A DNA stretch of 64,000 nt. Source: DTU089 sp964421815 (GTDB taxonomy: Bacteria > Bacillota > Clostridia > Oscillospirales > Acutalibacteraceae). Positions 42,712-51,687 of this stretch are shown piece after piece (position 1 is the stretch's first letter; every line of letters starts with the position of its first letter). The stretch lies in NCBI GenBank assembly GCA_964421815.1, contig CAYQYT010000010.1:7976-71975 (forward strand), written 5' to 3'. Under the pieces are notes generated by a model. It was given only the letters and a program-made list of their open reading frames with translations. It ran no database searches and was not told where the DNA came from. A program made the position numbers and the translations under genes.

Positions 42712-43293
42712 TTATATAACACTTTCAATTACTGCTTTTAATTCTTCCGTTCCCTCGCCTTTTTCCGATGAGAAAGGAATTATTGTTAAGTTATCTCCAA
42801 ACTCTGCCAATTCTTCTTTAAGAGCCGTTTTGCGTTCGTTGTACTGTGTTTTATTCAACTTATCGGACTTTGTTGCGGCAACAACAAAGGGCAGACCCGC
42901 TTGCTGTAAAAAGCGCATCATTATATAGTCGTCCTCCGAGGGTTTGTGGCGCATATCAACTAATTGCACCACAAGTTTAATGTTTCGGGGACTTTGAAAA
43001 TACCCCTCCATCATTTCCGCCCAACGACGTTTCTCCCCTTTTGCAACCTTTGCGTAGCCGTAGCCGGGCAAGTCAACAATTCGCACATCCTCAACCCTGA
43101 AAAAGTTTATTGTTATTGTTTTTCCGGGTACTGAAGAAACTCTTGCAAGATTTTTTCTGTTGAAAAGTCGGTTGAGCATTGAAGATTTACCAACATTTGA
43201 ACGTCCTGCAAATACTATTTCCGGTAAATCCGATGGGGGTATCTGCTTCAAAGTGCCGAATGCCGCTTCAAAGACAACTTTGTTGTAATTCAT
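42712..43293 (-). CDS. engB: Ribosome biogenesis GTPase EngB (YsxC)
   Basis: A 193-residue small GTPase needed for 50S assembly. Motifs: FAGRSNVGKSSMLNRLFNRK (G1), SVPGKTITINFF (G2), DLPGYGYAKV (G3) and ATKSDKLNK (G4). It starts 2 bp after lon and is the last gene of the tig-clpP-clpX-lon-engB cluster, an order conserved in clostridia. Confidence 0.96.
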   Translation of the reverse strand: MNYNKVVFEAAFGTLKQIPPSDLPEIVFAGRSNVGKSSMLNRLFNRKNLARVSSVPGKTITINFFRVEDVRIVDLPGYGYAKVAKGEKRRWAEMMEGYFQSPRNIKLVVQLVDMRHKPSEDDYIMMRFLQQAGLPFVVAATKSDKLNKTQYNERKTALKEELAEFGDNLTIIPFSSEKGEGTEELKAVIESVI

Positions 43294-43295
43294 AA

Positions 43296-45731
43296 TCAGA
43301 CCTCACTACAATAAACACCGGTGGATTTTTTGTCGCTTCCGCCGTTTTTTATGGGGTTATTTTTCTTGTTTTCGCTCTTTTTGTTATGTGTTATAACTGC
43401 TTTTTTATTCTCAAGAGCAATGGAAAGAACTTCATCAAGAGTGGAAACAGGAATGAATTCAATGGAATTTCTGACAGTATCGTTGATTTTTTCAATGTCA
43501 GCTTTATTTTCCTCGGGAATAATAACTGTTTTCATTGAGTTTTTGAAAGCCGCTGTTGATTTTTCACGCAATCCGCCGATTGCAAGAACTCTGCCACGGA
43601 GAGTAATCTCACCCGTCATTGCAACAGTTTTTACCACGGGAGTGTCCGTAAGTGCGGAAACAAGGGCGGTTGTCATTGTTACACCTGCGGAGGGTCCGTC
43701 CTTTGGAACTGCGCCTTCGGGAACGTGAATGTGAATATCTTTAGTTTTATAAAAATCACATTCAACACCCAATTTTTCATAATTTGCCCTTATGTAACTT
43801 ACAGCCGCTTTGGCGGACTCTTTCATAACATCGCCCAGAGAGCCTGTTAATTCAAGTTTGCCGTTACCCTCTAAAACCGCAACTTCAATCTGCATCATCT
43901 CGCCACCCACTGAAGTCCAGGCAAGACCGTTAGCAGCACCAATCATTTCCTCAAAATCAAATTTTGAGGGTTTGTATTTAGGTGCGCCAAGATATTCATT
44001 GAGATTTGAGGGTGACACGGTGATTCTACCCTCGAAGCCCTCGGCAAATTTAACAGCCGCTTTCCTTATTATCTTTGTTATTGTTCTGTCGAGAGTACGG
44101 ACTCCCGCTTCTTTAGTATAACTGCCTATAATTTCACGAATGGCTCCGTCGGTGAATCTGATCATTTTAGGTGTCATTCCGAAGTTTTTAACTTGTTTCG
44201 GAATCAAGTGTTTTTTTGCAATACTGAACTTATCTTCCGCAGTATAACTGTAAAGTTCAATTATCTCCATTCTGTCATAGAGGGGTCCGGGAATTTGGGA
44301 AGCGTCGTTTGCGGTAGTAATGAAAAGTACCTTGCTCAAATCAAAGGGAACATCAATATAATGGTCATTAAATGTTCCGTTCTGTTCACCGTCAAGGACT
44401 TCCAGAAGTGCCGATGAGGGATCACCTTTGTAGTCACTGCCCAACTTGTCTATTTCGTCAAGAAGAATCAAGGGGTTAGCGGTTTCCGCCTGTTCAATGG
44501 CGGTAATGATTCTGCCGGGCATTGAGCCGATATATGTTCTCCTATGTCCCCTTATCTCCGCTTCGTCATGGACGCCGCCCAGGGAGATTCTTACATATTT
44601 TCTGCCCATTGCATCCGCCAAGGAACGTGCTATTGAAGTTTTACCCACACCGGGAGGGCCTACAAGGCAGAGAATTTGTGCATTTGCATCGGGAGCGAGT
44701 TTTTTAACCGCAATAAGTTCCAATATTCTCTCTTTAACTTCTTCAAGGCCGTAATGGTCTTTTTCAAGTATCTTTCTTGCGCCCGCAACATCCAGGTTAT
44801 CTTTCGTATATACTCCCCAGGGAAGTGACGTAACTCTTTCAAGATATGTTCTTGAAACATTCGCCTCGGGTCCTCCGGGAGTGGTTTTAAGAAGTCTTTC
44901 ACATTCATCAAAAAGTTTTTTCTTTGATTTTTCATCAATGGGAAGTGCAGAGATTTTTTCTTTATATTTTTCCGCTTCCGCAAGGAGGGAATCATCTTCA
45001 CCCAACTCGATAGAAGCCGCCTTTATTTGCTCGCGAAGATAATAATCCCTTTGATTCTTGTCCATTCTGTCCTGAACCTTATCATGAATTTCGGTTTCAA
45101 GTTTCAGAATTTCGGTTTCTCTCGACAGAATGGTACACAGGCTCTCCGTTCTTTTCATAACATCAAGTTCCGAAAGAAGTGCCTGTTTATCCTCGGTCTG
45201 CAAGTGGAAATGTCCCGCAACTCCGTCGGTTGCCGTTGTAATATCGGACTCCTCCAGAACCGCAAGAAATACCTCCGGTGCAATTCTCGGGCTTGCGTTG
45301 ACATATTCTTCAACATTTTCCTTCAAAAGCCGCAAAGCTGCTATGGTTTTAAAGTCCTCATCATTCGGAAGATTTTCGGGTGCTTGTTCCACAACAGCCC
45401 TCATTGAAAATCTCTCTTTAAGAATTTCGGTAATTCTCGCTCTGTAAAGACCTTCAACAACAATTTCAAAACTCTTTCCGTCACCGCTGATTTGCTTGAT
45501 TTCGGCAACAACACCGATGTCATAGAGTTCTTCAAATTTAGGGTCTTCTACCAACGCGTCCTTTTGGGTTACAAGGAAAATCAATCTGTCGGTAGTGTCA
45601 ACAGCGTTTCTTATGGCTTTAATTGATTTTGTTCTGCCAACTTCAAAGCAAACCGTTTGTTCGGGAAAAACAACAAGATTCCTGAGCGCCATAACCGGCA
45701 ACGCTCTTTTTTCATAAATTTCTTTAACCAT
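43296..45731 (-). CDS. lon: ATP-dependent protease Lon
   Basis: An 811-residue LonA protease. The N-terminal substrate domain (PVMALRNLVVFPEQTVCFEV) is followed by a helical region, AAA+ motor with Walker A GPPGVGKTSIARS, Walker B LILLDEIDKLGSDY, and the protease domain with the catalytic Ser in PKDGPSAGVTMTTAL and Lys in GGLREKSTAAFK. The C-terminal 25 residues (KKSENKKNNPIKNGGSDKKS) are a Lys/Asn-rich tail beyond the usual end. It is 87 bp downstream of clpX with a hairpin between. Confidence 0.97.
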   Translation of the reverse strand: MVKEIYEKRALPVMALRNLVVFPEQTVCFEVGRTKSIKAIRNAVDTTDRLIFLVTQKDALVEDPKFEELYDIGVVAEIKQISGDGKSFEIVVEGLYRARITEILKERFSMRAVVEQAPENLPNDEDFKTIAALRLLKENVEEYVNASPRIAPEVFLAVLEESDITTATDGVAGHFHLQTEDKQALLSELDVMKRTESLCTILSRETEILKLETEIHDKVQDRMDKNQRDYYLREQIKAASIELGEDDSLLAEAEKYKEKISALPIDEKSKKKLFDECERLLKTTPGGPEANVSRTYLERVTSLPWGVYTKDNLDVAGARKILEKDHYGLEEVKERILELIAVKKLAPDANAQILCLVGPPGVGKTSIARSLADAMGRKYVRISLGGVHDEAEIRGHRRTYIGSMPGRIITAIEQAETANPLILLDEIDKLGSDYKGDPSSALLEVLDGEQNGTFNDHYIDVPFDLSKVLFITTANDASQIPGPLYDRMEIIELYSYTAEDKFSIAKKHLIPKQVKNFGMTPKMIRFTDGAIREIIGSYTKEAGVRTLDRTITKIIRKAAVKFAEGFEGRITVSPSNLNEYLGAPKYKPSKFDFEEMIGAANGLAWTSVGGEMMQIEVAVLEGNGKLELTGSLGDVMKESAKAAVSYIRANYEKLGVECDFYKTKDIHIHVPEGAVPKDGPSAGVTMTTALVSALTDTPVVKTVAMTGEITLRGRVLAIGGLREKSTAAFKNSMKTVIIPEENKADIEKINDTVRNSIEFIPVSTLDEVLSIALENKKAVITHNKKSENKKNNPIKNGGSDKKSTGVYCSEV

Positions 45732-45766
45732 ATATGTACCTGACTGAATTTAATATAATAATACAC

Positions 45767-45804
45767 AATGGAGAATAAAGAATTAAAACCCCTTATTCTC
45801 CATT
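45767..45804 (-). terminator. Hairpin between clpX and lon
   Basis: AATGGAGAATAA (45767-45778) pairs with TTATTCTCCATT (45793-45804) around a 14-base loop. On the minus strand the stem is followed by GTGTATTATTAT, a weak T tract. It may act as a partial terminator between clpX and lon. Confidence 0.6.
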
Positions 45805-45818
45805 ATGAAGTTTTTAAA

Positions 45819-47087
45819 TTATGCTGATTGCTCAGTGCCTTTCGGCTTTTTTACGTACTTGGGCTCCTCATTGCCGTCAACAACATCCGAAGTCACTTTT
45901 ACAACTTCAATGGTGGGGTCGGAGGGAGCGGAATACATTATGGGCATCAAAGTTTTCTCCATTATTGCACGAAGTCCACGGGCGCCCGTTTCCTTTTCAA
46001 TGGTAAGTTGAGCAACACGTCTAACGGCATCATCCGTAAAATCAAGTGTAATTTTATCCATTTTGAAAAGGCTTTGATACTGTTTAAGCAAAGCATTTTT
46101 TGGCTTTGTAATAATATTTACAAGTGCGTCAACATCAAGATTCTGAAGTGATGTAATAACCGGAATACGACCCACAAGTTCGGGAATAAGACCGAATTTT
46201 ACAAGATCCTGGGGTATTACATTTGAGAACAAATCCATGTCTTTAAGTTCGGACTTTGAATGTATCTCCGCACCGAAACCGAGAACACTCTTACCCAGAC
46301 GTTCCTCAATAATCTTTTCCATTCCCGCGAAGGCTCCGCCGCATATGAAAAGAATCTTTGAAGTGTCAATCTGTATAAATTCCTGTTGGGGATGTTTTCT
46401 GCCACCCTGGGGCGGAACATTGGCAACAGTACCTTCAATAATTTTAAGAAGCGCCTGTTGAACACCCTCACCACTTACGTCACGGGTTATGGAAGCATTC
46501 TCGGATTTTCTTGAAATTTTGTCAATTTCGTCGATATAGATAATTCCCTGCTCTGCCTTATCCACATCAAAATCCGCCGCCTGAATAAGACGGAGAAGGA
46601 TGTTTTCAACATCTTCACCAACATAACCGGCTTCCGTGAGTGTTGTGGCATCCGCAATAGCAAAAGGTACGTCAAGTATCTTTGCAAGGGTTGATGCAAG
46701 AAGGGTTTTACCCACACCCGTCGGACCCAACAAAAGAACGTTACTCTTATTTATCTCAACATCATCGGGAGATGGGCGGAAAATTCGCTTATAATGGTTG
46801 TAAACGGCAACGCTTAAAACCATTTTTGCTTCATCCTGACCGATAACATACTCGTCAAGTATTGCTTTGATTTCTTGGGGTTTAGGCAGTTTCTTTGTTG
46901 CCTTTGCTTTCATTTTTATGTCGGGTTGCTGACTTTGGATACCCTCAACGATATCCATGCAAAGTTCAACACAACTATCACAAATATAAACTCCGGGGCC
47001 CGAAATCATTTGCCCCACTTGTGCCTGGGGTTTGCCGCAGAACGAGCAACGGATTTTATCATTTGTTCCTTTTTCGTCACGTGCCAA
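45819..47087 (-). CDS. clpX: ATP-dependent unfoldase ClpX
   Basis: A 422-residue AAA+ unfoldase for ClpP. The N-terminal zinc-binding domain has four cysteines (CSFCGKPQ...YICDSCVELC). The AAA+ domain has VLLLGPTGVGKTLLASTLA, IIYIDEIDKISRK and the pore loop YVGEDVENI. The C-terminal segment has ETGARGLRAIMEKTLMPIMY. The IGF-type loop for ClpP docking is LGFGAEIHSK-like here. It is 4 bp after clpP. Confidence 0.97.
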   Translation of the reverse strand: MARDEKGTNDKIRCSFCGKPQAQVGQMISGPGVYICDSCVELCMDIVEGIQSQQPDIKMKAKATKKLPKPQEIKAILDEYVIGQDEAKMVLSVAVYNHYKRIFRPSPDDVEINKSNVLLLGPTGVGKTLLASTLAKILDVPFAIADATTLTEAGYVGEDVENILLRLIQAADFDVDKAEQGIIYIDEIDKISRKSENASITRDVSGEGVQQALLKIIEGTVANVPPQGGRKHPQQEFIQIDTSKILFICGGAFAGMEKIIEERLGKSVLGFGAEIHSKSELKDMDLFSNVIPQDLVKFGLIPELVGRIPVITSLQNLDVDALVNIITKPKNALLKQYQSLFKMDKITLDFTDDAVRRVAQLTIEKETGARGLRAIMEKTLMPIMYSAPSDPTIEVVKVTSDVVDGNEEPKYVKKPKGTEQSA

Positions 47088-47091
47088 AAGA

Positions 47092-47673
47092 TTACCTCTT
47101 TTCGATTATCTTATCTGCAAGACCGTAATTAACTGCATCCTCTGCAGTGAGCCAATTATCTCTTTCTGTGTCTTGGAAGATTTCTTCAACGCTCTTGCCC
47201 GTATTTTCGGCAAGGATTTTATTCAAGCGTTCTTTAGTTCTCTTAATATGGTCTGCGGCAATTAAAATTTCAGTTGCCTGACCCTGCGCGCCGCCGAGAG
47301 GCTGATGAATCATAACCTCTGCATTGGGAAGAATATATCTCTTACCCTTTGTACCGGAAGAGAAAAGGAATGCGCCCATGGAAGCCGCCATACCCATACA
47401 GATTGTTGAAACATCACATTTGATGTACTTCATTGTATCGTAAATTGCAAGACCTGCCGTAACACTTCCGCCGGGGCTGTTAATATAAAAACTGATGTCT
47501 TTTTCAGGGTCCTGTCCTTCAAGATAAAGAAGTTGAGCAACAATAATACTTGCGGTTGCATCATTAACTTCATCGGAAAGAACAATAATTCTGTCGTTTA
47601 AAAGACGTGAAAAAATATCGTAGGAACGTTCACCGCGGTTGGTTTGTTCCACAACATAAGGAATAAGTGCCAT
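47092..47673 (-). CDS. clpP: ATP-dependent Clp protease proteolytic subunit
   Basis: A 193-residue serine protease. Catalytic residues lie in MGMAASMGAFLFSSG (Ser), EVMIHQPLGGAQGQ (His) and DRDNWLTAEDAVNYG-type region (here ERDNWLTAEDA) for Asp. The ATG at 47673 has AGGAGGT 8 bp upstream; the TTG 9 bases earlier has no proper spacing. It opens the clpP-clpX block, 113 bp after tig. Confidence 0.97.
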   Translation of the reverse strand: MALIPYVVEQTNRGERSYDIFSRLLNDRIIVLSDEVNDATASIIVAQLLYLEGQDPEKDISFYINSPGGSVTAGLAIYDTMKYIKCDVSTICMGMAASMGAFLFSSGTKGKRYILPNAEVMIHQPLGGAQGQATEILIAADHIKRTKERLNKILAENTGKSVEEIFQDTERDNWLTAEDAVNYGLADKIIEKR

Positions 47674-47748
47674 AAAACACAACCTCCTAAATAATAATAT
47701 ATTGAATTATTGGTTAATTTTATCAGTTTATTCAATAAATATACAACA

Positions 47749-47773
47749 CCGCCCCAGATATCAACTGAGGCGG
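47749..47773 (-). terminator. Hairpin after tig
   Basis: CCGCC/GGCGG stem with extra CAG/CTG pairs, loop about 7 bases, 13 bp after the tig stop. There is no strong T tract on the minus strand, so readthrough into clpP is likely. Confidence 0.45.
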
Positions 47774-47785
47774 AAAAAGTATTGA

Positions 47786-49249
47786 TTATTCGGCCTTATC
47801 AGCGTCAGCTTTTTTCTTTGCTGCGGGCTTTTTAGCAGTTGTTTTCTTCTCTGCAGTTTCTTTTTTAGCAGTAGTAGCCTTTTTTGCTGCGGGCTTCTTT
47901 GCAGGCTTTTCTGCTTTTTCTTCTGTTTCTGCGTTTTCTCCGGCATCTGCAGCCTTAGTTGCTTTTTTCTTTGCACCGGCAACTGCTGTATCTTTTACAA
48001 GATCCATAGCCTTTCTGCAAGCAAGATCCGCCTTAACATCCTCAGCAGAAACAAGAGTTTTAATCTTGTCGAGAGGCATATTATATGCATCTGCATAGGT
48101 TTTAAGTTCAGTCTCAACATCTTCATCGGAAATGTCAATCTTTTCAAGTTCAACAACCTTTTCGAGAGCAAGACGAAGTTTAACCTGTTTCTCCGCGCCT
48201 TCTTTGTAACTGTCGCGAAGAGCGGCAACATCCATACCGAGATACTGAAGGTACATATCCATGCTCATACCCTGTGAACGAAGTCTGTAATCAAACTCGT
48301 TAACCTGGTTGTCAATTTCTTTTTCAATCATAACTGCGGGGATTTCTGCAATGACATTGTCACAGAGAGTATCCATTACAGCACTTTCAAAAGCACGTTC
48401 CGCAGCGGCTTCCTTACGGGCTTTGATTTCTTCCTCAAGGCTCTTTTCGTAATCTGCAACAGTATCAAATTCGCTGACATCTTTTACAAATTCATCGTCA
48501 TACTTGGGAAGTTCTTTCTTCATAATCTTATGAAGTTTGATTTTGAACACTGCGTCTTTACCTGCAAGTTCTTCTGCATACTCCTCGGGGAATGTAACGT
48601 TGATATCGAATTCCTCGTCAACCTTGTGTCCGATTACTTGCTCCTCAAAGCCGGGAATGAAATTACCTGAACCAAGTTCAAGGTCATAATTCTCTCCCTT
48701 GCCGCCCTCAAATGCAACACCGTCAACAAAGCCTTCAAAGTCGATGGTAGCAATATCGCCCTTCTTAGCCGCTTTACCTTCAACTGAAACGAGCTTTGAA
48801 TCCTTTTCAAGAGCTTTATCAATTTCTTCTTTGATTTCTGCTTTCTTAACAGTAACCTTTTCTTTTTCTGCCTTGATACCCTTGTATGCCTTGAGTTCAA
48901 CTTCGGGTTTAACGGTAACTTTAAGTTTTACAACAAAGCCGTTTTCATCAAGGGAAACGATTTCGTCCTCAAAGGGAGCGGAAACCGGAACAATTCCTGC
49001 TTCTTTAACCGCAGCGTCAAAAAGTGCGGGATACTCAGCATCAATTGCATCGTACCAGAAAACTTCTTTTCCGTAGTAAGTTTCGATAATGTGCTTGGGA
49101 GCTTTACCCTTGCGGAAACCGGGTACATTGTACTTACCTCTGTTTTTTGTATATGCCTTTGTAACTGCCGCTTTGAAAGCGTCGCTTTCAATAGAAATCT
49201 CAAGAGCATACACATTTGTTTCAACTTTTTCGCAAGACTTTAAACTCAT
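47786..49249 (-). CDS. tig: Trigger factor with Ala/Lys-rich C-terminal tail
   Basis: A 487-residue ribosome-associated chaperone. The N-terminal ribosome-binding motif is GKYNVPGFRKGKAPKHIIETYYG. The PPIase domain is about residues 150-245 (KKGDIATIDFEGFVDGVAFE), followed by the C-terminal chaperone arms. The last 65 residues form a low-complexity tail of repeated AKK, KPAAKK and TTAKK units resembling histone H1-type tails, absent in typical trigger factors of 430 residues. The ATG at 49249 has AAAGGA 8 bp upstream. It leads the clpP-clpX-lon-engB group. Confidence 0.95.
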   Translation of the reverse strand: MSLKSCEKVETNVYALEISIESDAFKAAVTKAYTKNRGKYNVPGFRKGKAPKHIIETYYGKEVFWYDAIDAEYPALFDAAVKEAGIVPVSAPFEDEIVSLDENGFVVKLKVTVKPEVELKAYKGIKAEKEKVTVKKAEIKEEIDKALEKDSKLVSVEGKAAKKGDIATIDFEGFVDGVAFEGGKGENYDLELGSGNFIPGFEEQVIGHKVDEEFDINVTFPEEYAEELAGKDAVFKIKLHKIMKKELPKYDDEFVKDVSEFDTVADYEKSLEEEIKARKEAAAERAFESAVMDTLCDNVIAEIPAVMIEKEIDNQVNEFDYRLRSQGMSMDMYLQYLGMDVAALRDSYKEGAEKQVKLRLALEKVVELEKIDISDEDVETELKTYADAYNMPLDKIKTLVSAEDVKADLACRKAMDLVKDTAVAGAKKKATKAADAGENAETEEKAEKPAKKPAAKKATTAKKETAEKKTTAKKPAAKKKADADKAE

Positions 49250-49384
49250 CTTAAACATCCTTTCATTTGCGAACATATATTAACTGCAAAATTATATCAT
49301 AACAATTTGCAAATTTCCACTATTTTTTCAATAAAATTCCTTTAAAATGTAAAATTTATTGGTTTTTTATGGTTTTTTTAATAT

Positions 49385-50083
49385 TTATTCCTCACAATGA
49401 GCAATCAAGCGGGGGCAAAAATCCAAATAATCTGCAGAAATCAAATTAAAAGTTGTTCCGTTATATTCGATTTTTGTGTTTTCGGGAGGAACGAACCCGT
49501 GAAGATGACCGAAATAACAGCGTTTAACGGAAAATTCTTCCAAAACAGAGAGAATTTCTTCACAGCGTTGAAGTGAACTGATGGGTGGATAATGCAGAAA
49601 TGCAATCAACTCCCCCTCAAGTTTACTTGCCGCTAGGAGAGAGGTTCTCAAACGTCCCGCCTCACGCAGAATGACCTTTTTATCCGCCTCGGTGGTGTCA
49701 TCATAAAACCAACCCCGTGACCCTGCAACTGCAAAACCCTCGACAGAATAGGCATTGTTATGAGTTATTTTGATGGTGTCAAACCCGTTTTCATCTAAAA
49801 ACTTATTCATTTTAGACATCGTGTTCCACCAATAATCGTGATTGCCTTTGAGAATGTATTTCTTACCGTTAAGGGAATTGAGGAATGAAAAATCCTTAAC
49901 TGCCTCATCAAAATTCATTGCCCAGGAAATATCACCGGGAATAACAACACTGTCCTCGGGAGAAACAACTCTGTTCCAATTATTTTTCAATCTGTCGGTA
50001 TAATCCGTCCACCCTTTAAAAACATCCATGGGTTTATCAACGGAAAGTGACAAATGAGTGTCACCGATTACAAACAATGACAA
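49385..50083 (-). CDS. Metallophosphoesterase
   Basis: A 232-residue calcineurin-type phosphoesterase. Metal-binding motifs appear in order: VIGDTHLSLS (I), IPGDISWAMN (II), LKGNHDYWWN (III), FLHYPPISS (IV) and GHLHGFVPP (V). Family members hydrolyse phosphodiesters or phosphomonoesters. This version is uncharacterised and widespread in Clostridia. It lies 11 bp after thrC, so the two are likely co-transcribed. The substrate is unknown. Confidence 0.88.
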   Translation of the reverse strand: MSLFVIGDTHLSLSVDKPMDVFKGWTDYTDRLKNNWNRVVSPEDSVVIPGDISWAMNFDEAVKDFSFLNSLNGKKYILKGNHDYWWNTMSKMNKFLDENGFDTIKITHNNAYSVEGFAVAGSRGWFYDDTTEADKKVILREAGRLRTSLLAASKLEGELIAFLHYPPISSLQRCEEILSVLEEFSVKRCYFGHLHGFVPPENTKIEYNGTTFNLISADYLDFCPRLIAHCEE

Positions 50084-50094
50084 TCTGCGTCACC

Positions 50095-51591
50095 TCAAAT
50101 GCCAAGCATATCAAATACAACCTGTGCCATATCTTCCTTGGATGTTAACTTATTAAAGCGAACTTCTTTGCCTTTAAGAGAGGCAAGTTGCTCCGGTGCT
50201 TTAAGAGAAGAAACATTTTCAAGTGCGGCAACGGTTTCAAATTCGTCGTCATATTCTTTATTTTCTTTATCAACTGCACAAAGAACCGCCTTTGAGAACT
50301 TAAATGGCGATGCGGTGGAAGCAATAACAACGGGAGTTTTGTCCCCTGTTTTTTCTTCGTATGCGTTATAAACATTGATTGCAACCGCGGTATGTGTGTC
50401 GGAAAGATAGTTATAGTCGGAATATGTCTGACTGATTGTATCTTTTGTCATTATATCGTCACAGCAACCTGCGGCAAAAAGTTCGTTAATTTTTGACTTA
50501 ACATCATCGCTTACGGTGTATTTGCCCTTTTCTTTGAGTTGAGAGAACCAATCATTGATTATATCAGAATTTCTGCCGCAAAGAATATAGAGAAGTCTTT
50601 CAAGATTGCTTGAAATCAAAATGTCCATGGAGGGTGAAACAGTTGTGTAAAAATCACGGTTCCTGTCATAAACACCGCTTTTAATAAAGTCGGTGAGAAC
50701 ATTGTTTGCGTTAGATGCACAAATCAACTTATTAACCGGCAAGCCCATTTCCTTGGCAAAATATGCCGCAAGAATATTGCCGAAGTTTCCTGTGGGAACA
50801 ACGATATTGATTTTGTCACCGAATTCTACGTCTCCGCTGTTAACCATATCGCAGTATGCGGAAATATAATATACAATTTGAGGAGCAAGTCTGCCCCAGT
50901 TGATTGAATTGGCAGAAGAAAATACAAGGTTATTCTCTTCAAATCTCTTTAAAATTTCCTTGTTTGTGAAAATTGACTTAACACCGGTCTGTGCATCATC
51001 AAAATTGCCTTGAATTGCACACACACCAACATTTCCGCCCTCTTGGGTAGTCATTTGAAGTTTCTGCATGGGGCTGACGCCGTCATTGGGGTAGAAAACA
51101 AGAATCTTTGTGCCCTCAACATCCTTAAAGCCCTCTAAAGCGGCTTTACCGGTATCGCCTGAGGTAGCAACAAGAATAACAATTTCCTTGTCTTTAAGAT
51201 TTTTCTTTGCGGAAACCGTAAGAAGATATGGTAAAATCTGGAGAGCCATATCTTTGAATGCACAAGTGGGGCCCTTGAAAAGTTCAAGAATATTTACATT
51301 GTCGTGAAGATTAACAACGGGGGCAACATCCTCTGAAGAAAATTTCCCGTCCGCATAGGCACCCTCTACGCAATAATCCAACTCTTCCTTTGTAAAATCG
51401 GAAAGATACATACCGAGAACTTTTTTTGCACGAGCCTTGTAGTCCACAGAGCAAAGCGCTTTAATTTCATCCAAGGACAACTTGGGAATTTCTACGGGAA
51501 TATAAAGACCACCGTCGGGTGAAATCCCGTCGGTAATTGCCTTTGAAGCAGTAACCTTTACGCTGTTATCCCTTGTTGATGTATATAACAT
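50095..51591 (-). CDS. thrC: Threonine synthase
   Basis: A 498-residue PLP enzyme of the long (E. coli/yeast-like) class that makes threonine from homoserine phosphate. It has the N-terminal MLYTSTRDNSVKVTASKAIT, the PLP Lys segment GPTCAFKDMALQIL, and ATSGDTGKAALEGFKDVEG. The ATG at 51591 is 11 bp after AAGGG. No hom or thrB gene is adjacent. A short gap upstream shows no riboswitch or T-box. Confidence 0.95.
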   Translation of the reverse strand: MLYTSTRDNSVKVTASKAITDGISPDGGLYIPVEIPKLSLDEIKALCSVDYKARAKKVLGMYLSDFTKEELDYCVEGAYADGKFSSEDVAPVVNLHDNVNILELFKGPTCAFKDMALQILPYLLTVSAKKNLKDKEIVILVATSGDTGKAALEGFKDVEGTKILVFYPNDGVSPMQKLQMTTQEGGNVGVCAIQGNFDDAQTGVKSIFTNKEILKRFEENNLVFSSANSINWGRLAPQIVYYISAYCDMVNSGDVEFGDKINIVVPTGNFGNILAAYFAKEMGLPVNKLICASNANNVLTDFIKSGVYDRNRDFYTTVSPSMDILISSNLERLLYILCGRNSDIINDWFSQLKEKGKYTVSDDVKSKINELFAAGCCDDIMTKDTISQTYSDYNYLSDTHTAVAINVYNAYEEKTGDKTPVVIASTASPFKFSKAVLCAVDKENKEYDDEFETVAALENVSSLKAPEQLASLKGKEVRFNKLTSKEDMAQVVFDMLGI

Positions 51592-51687
51592 TGAGAACAC
51601 ATCCCTTAAATAAATCTAATTACATAATTCTCCATTTTATTAAAGTAAAACAATTTTAACAAAGGGATGTAAAAATGTCAAGGGTTA

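Noticed and set aside
43296..49249. Proteostasis gene cluster as a novel island
   Set aside because: The tig-clpP-clpX-lon-engB order is a conserved chromosomal arrangement in clostridia.
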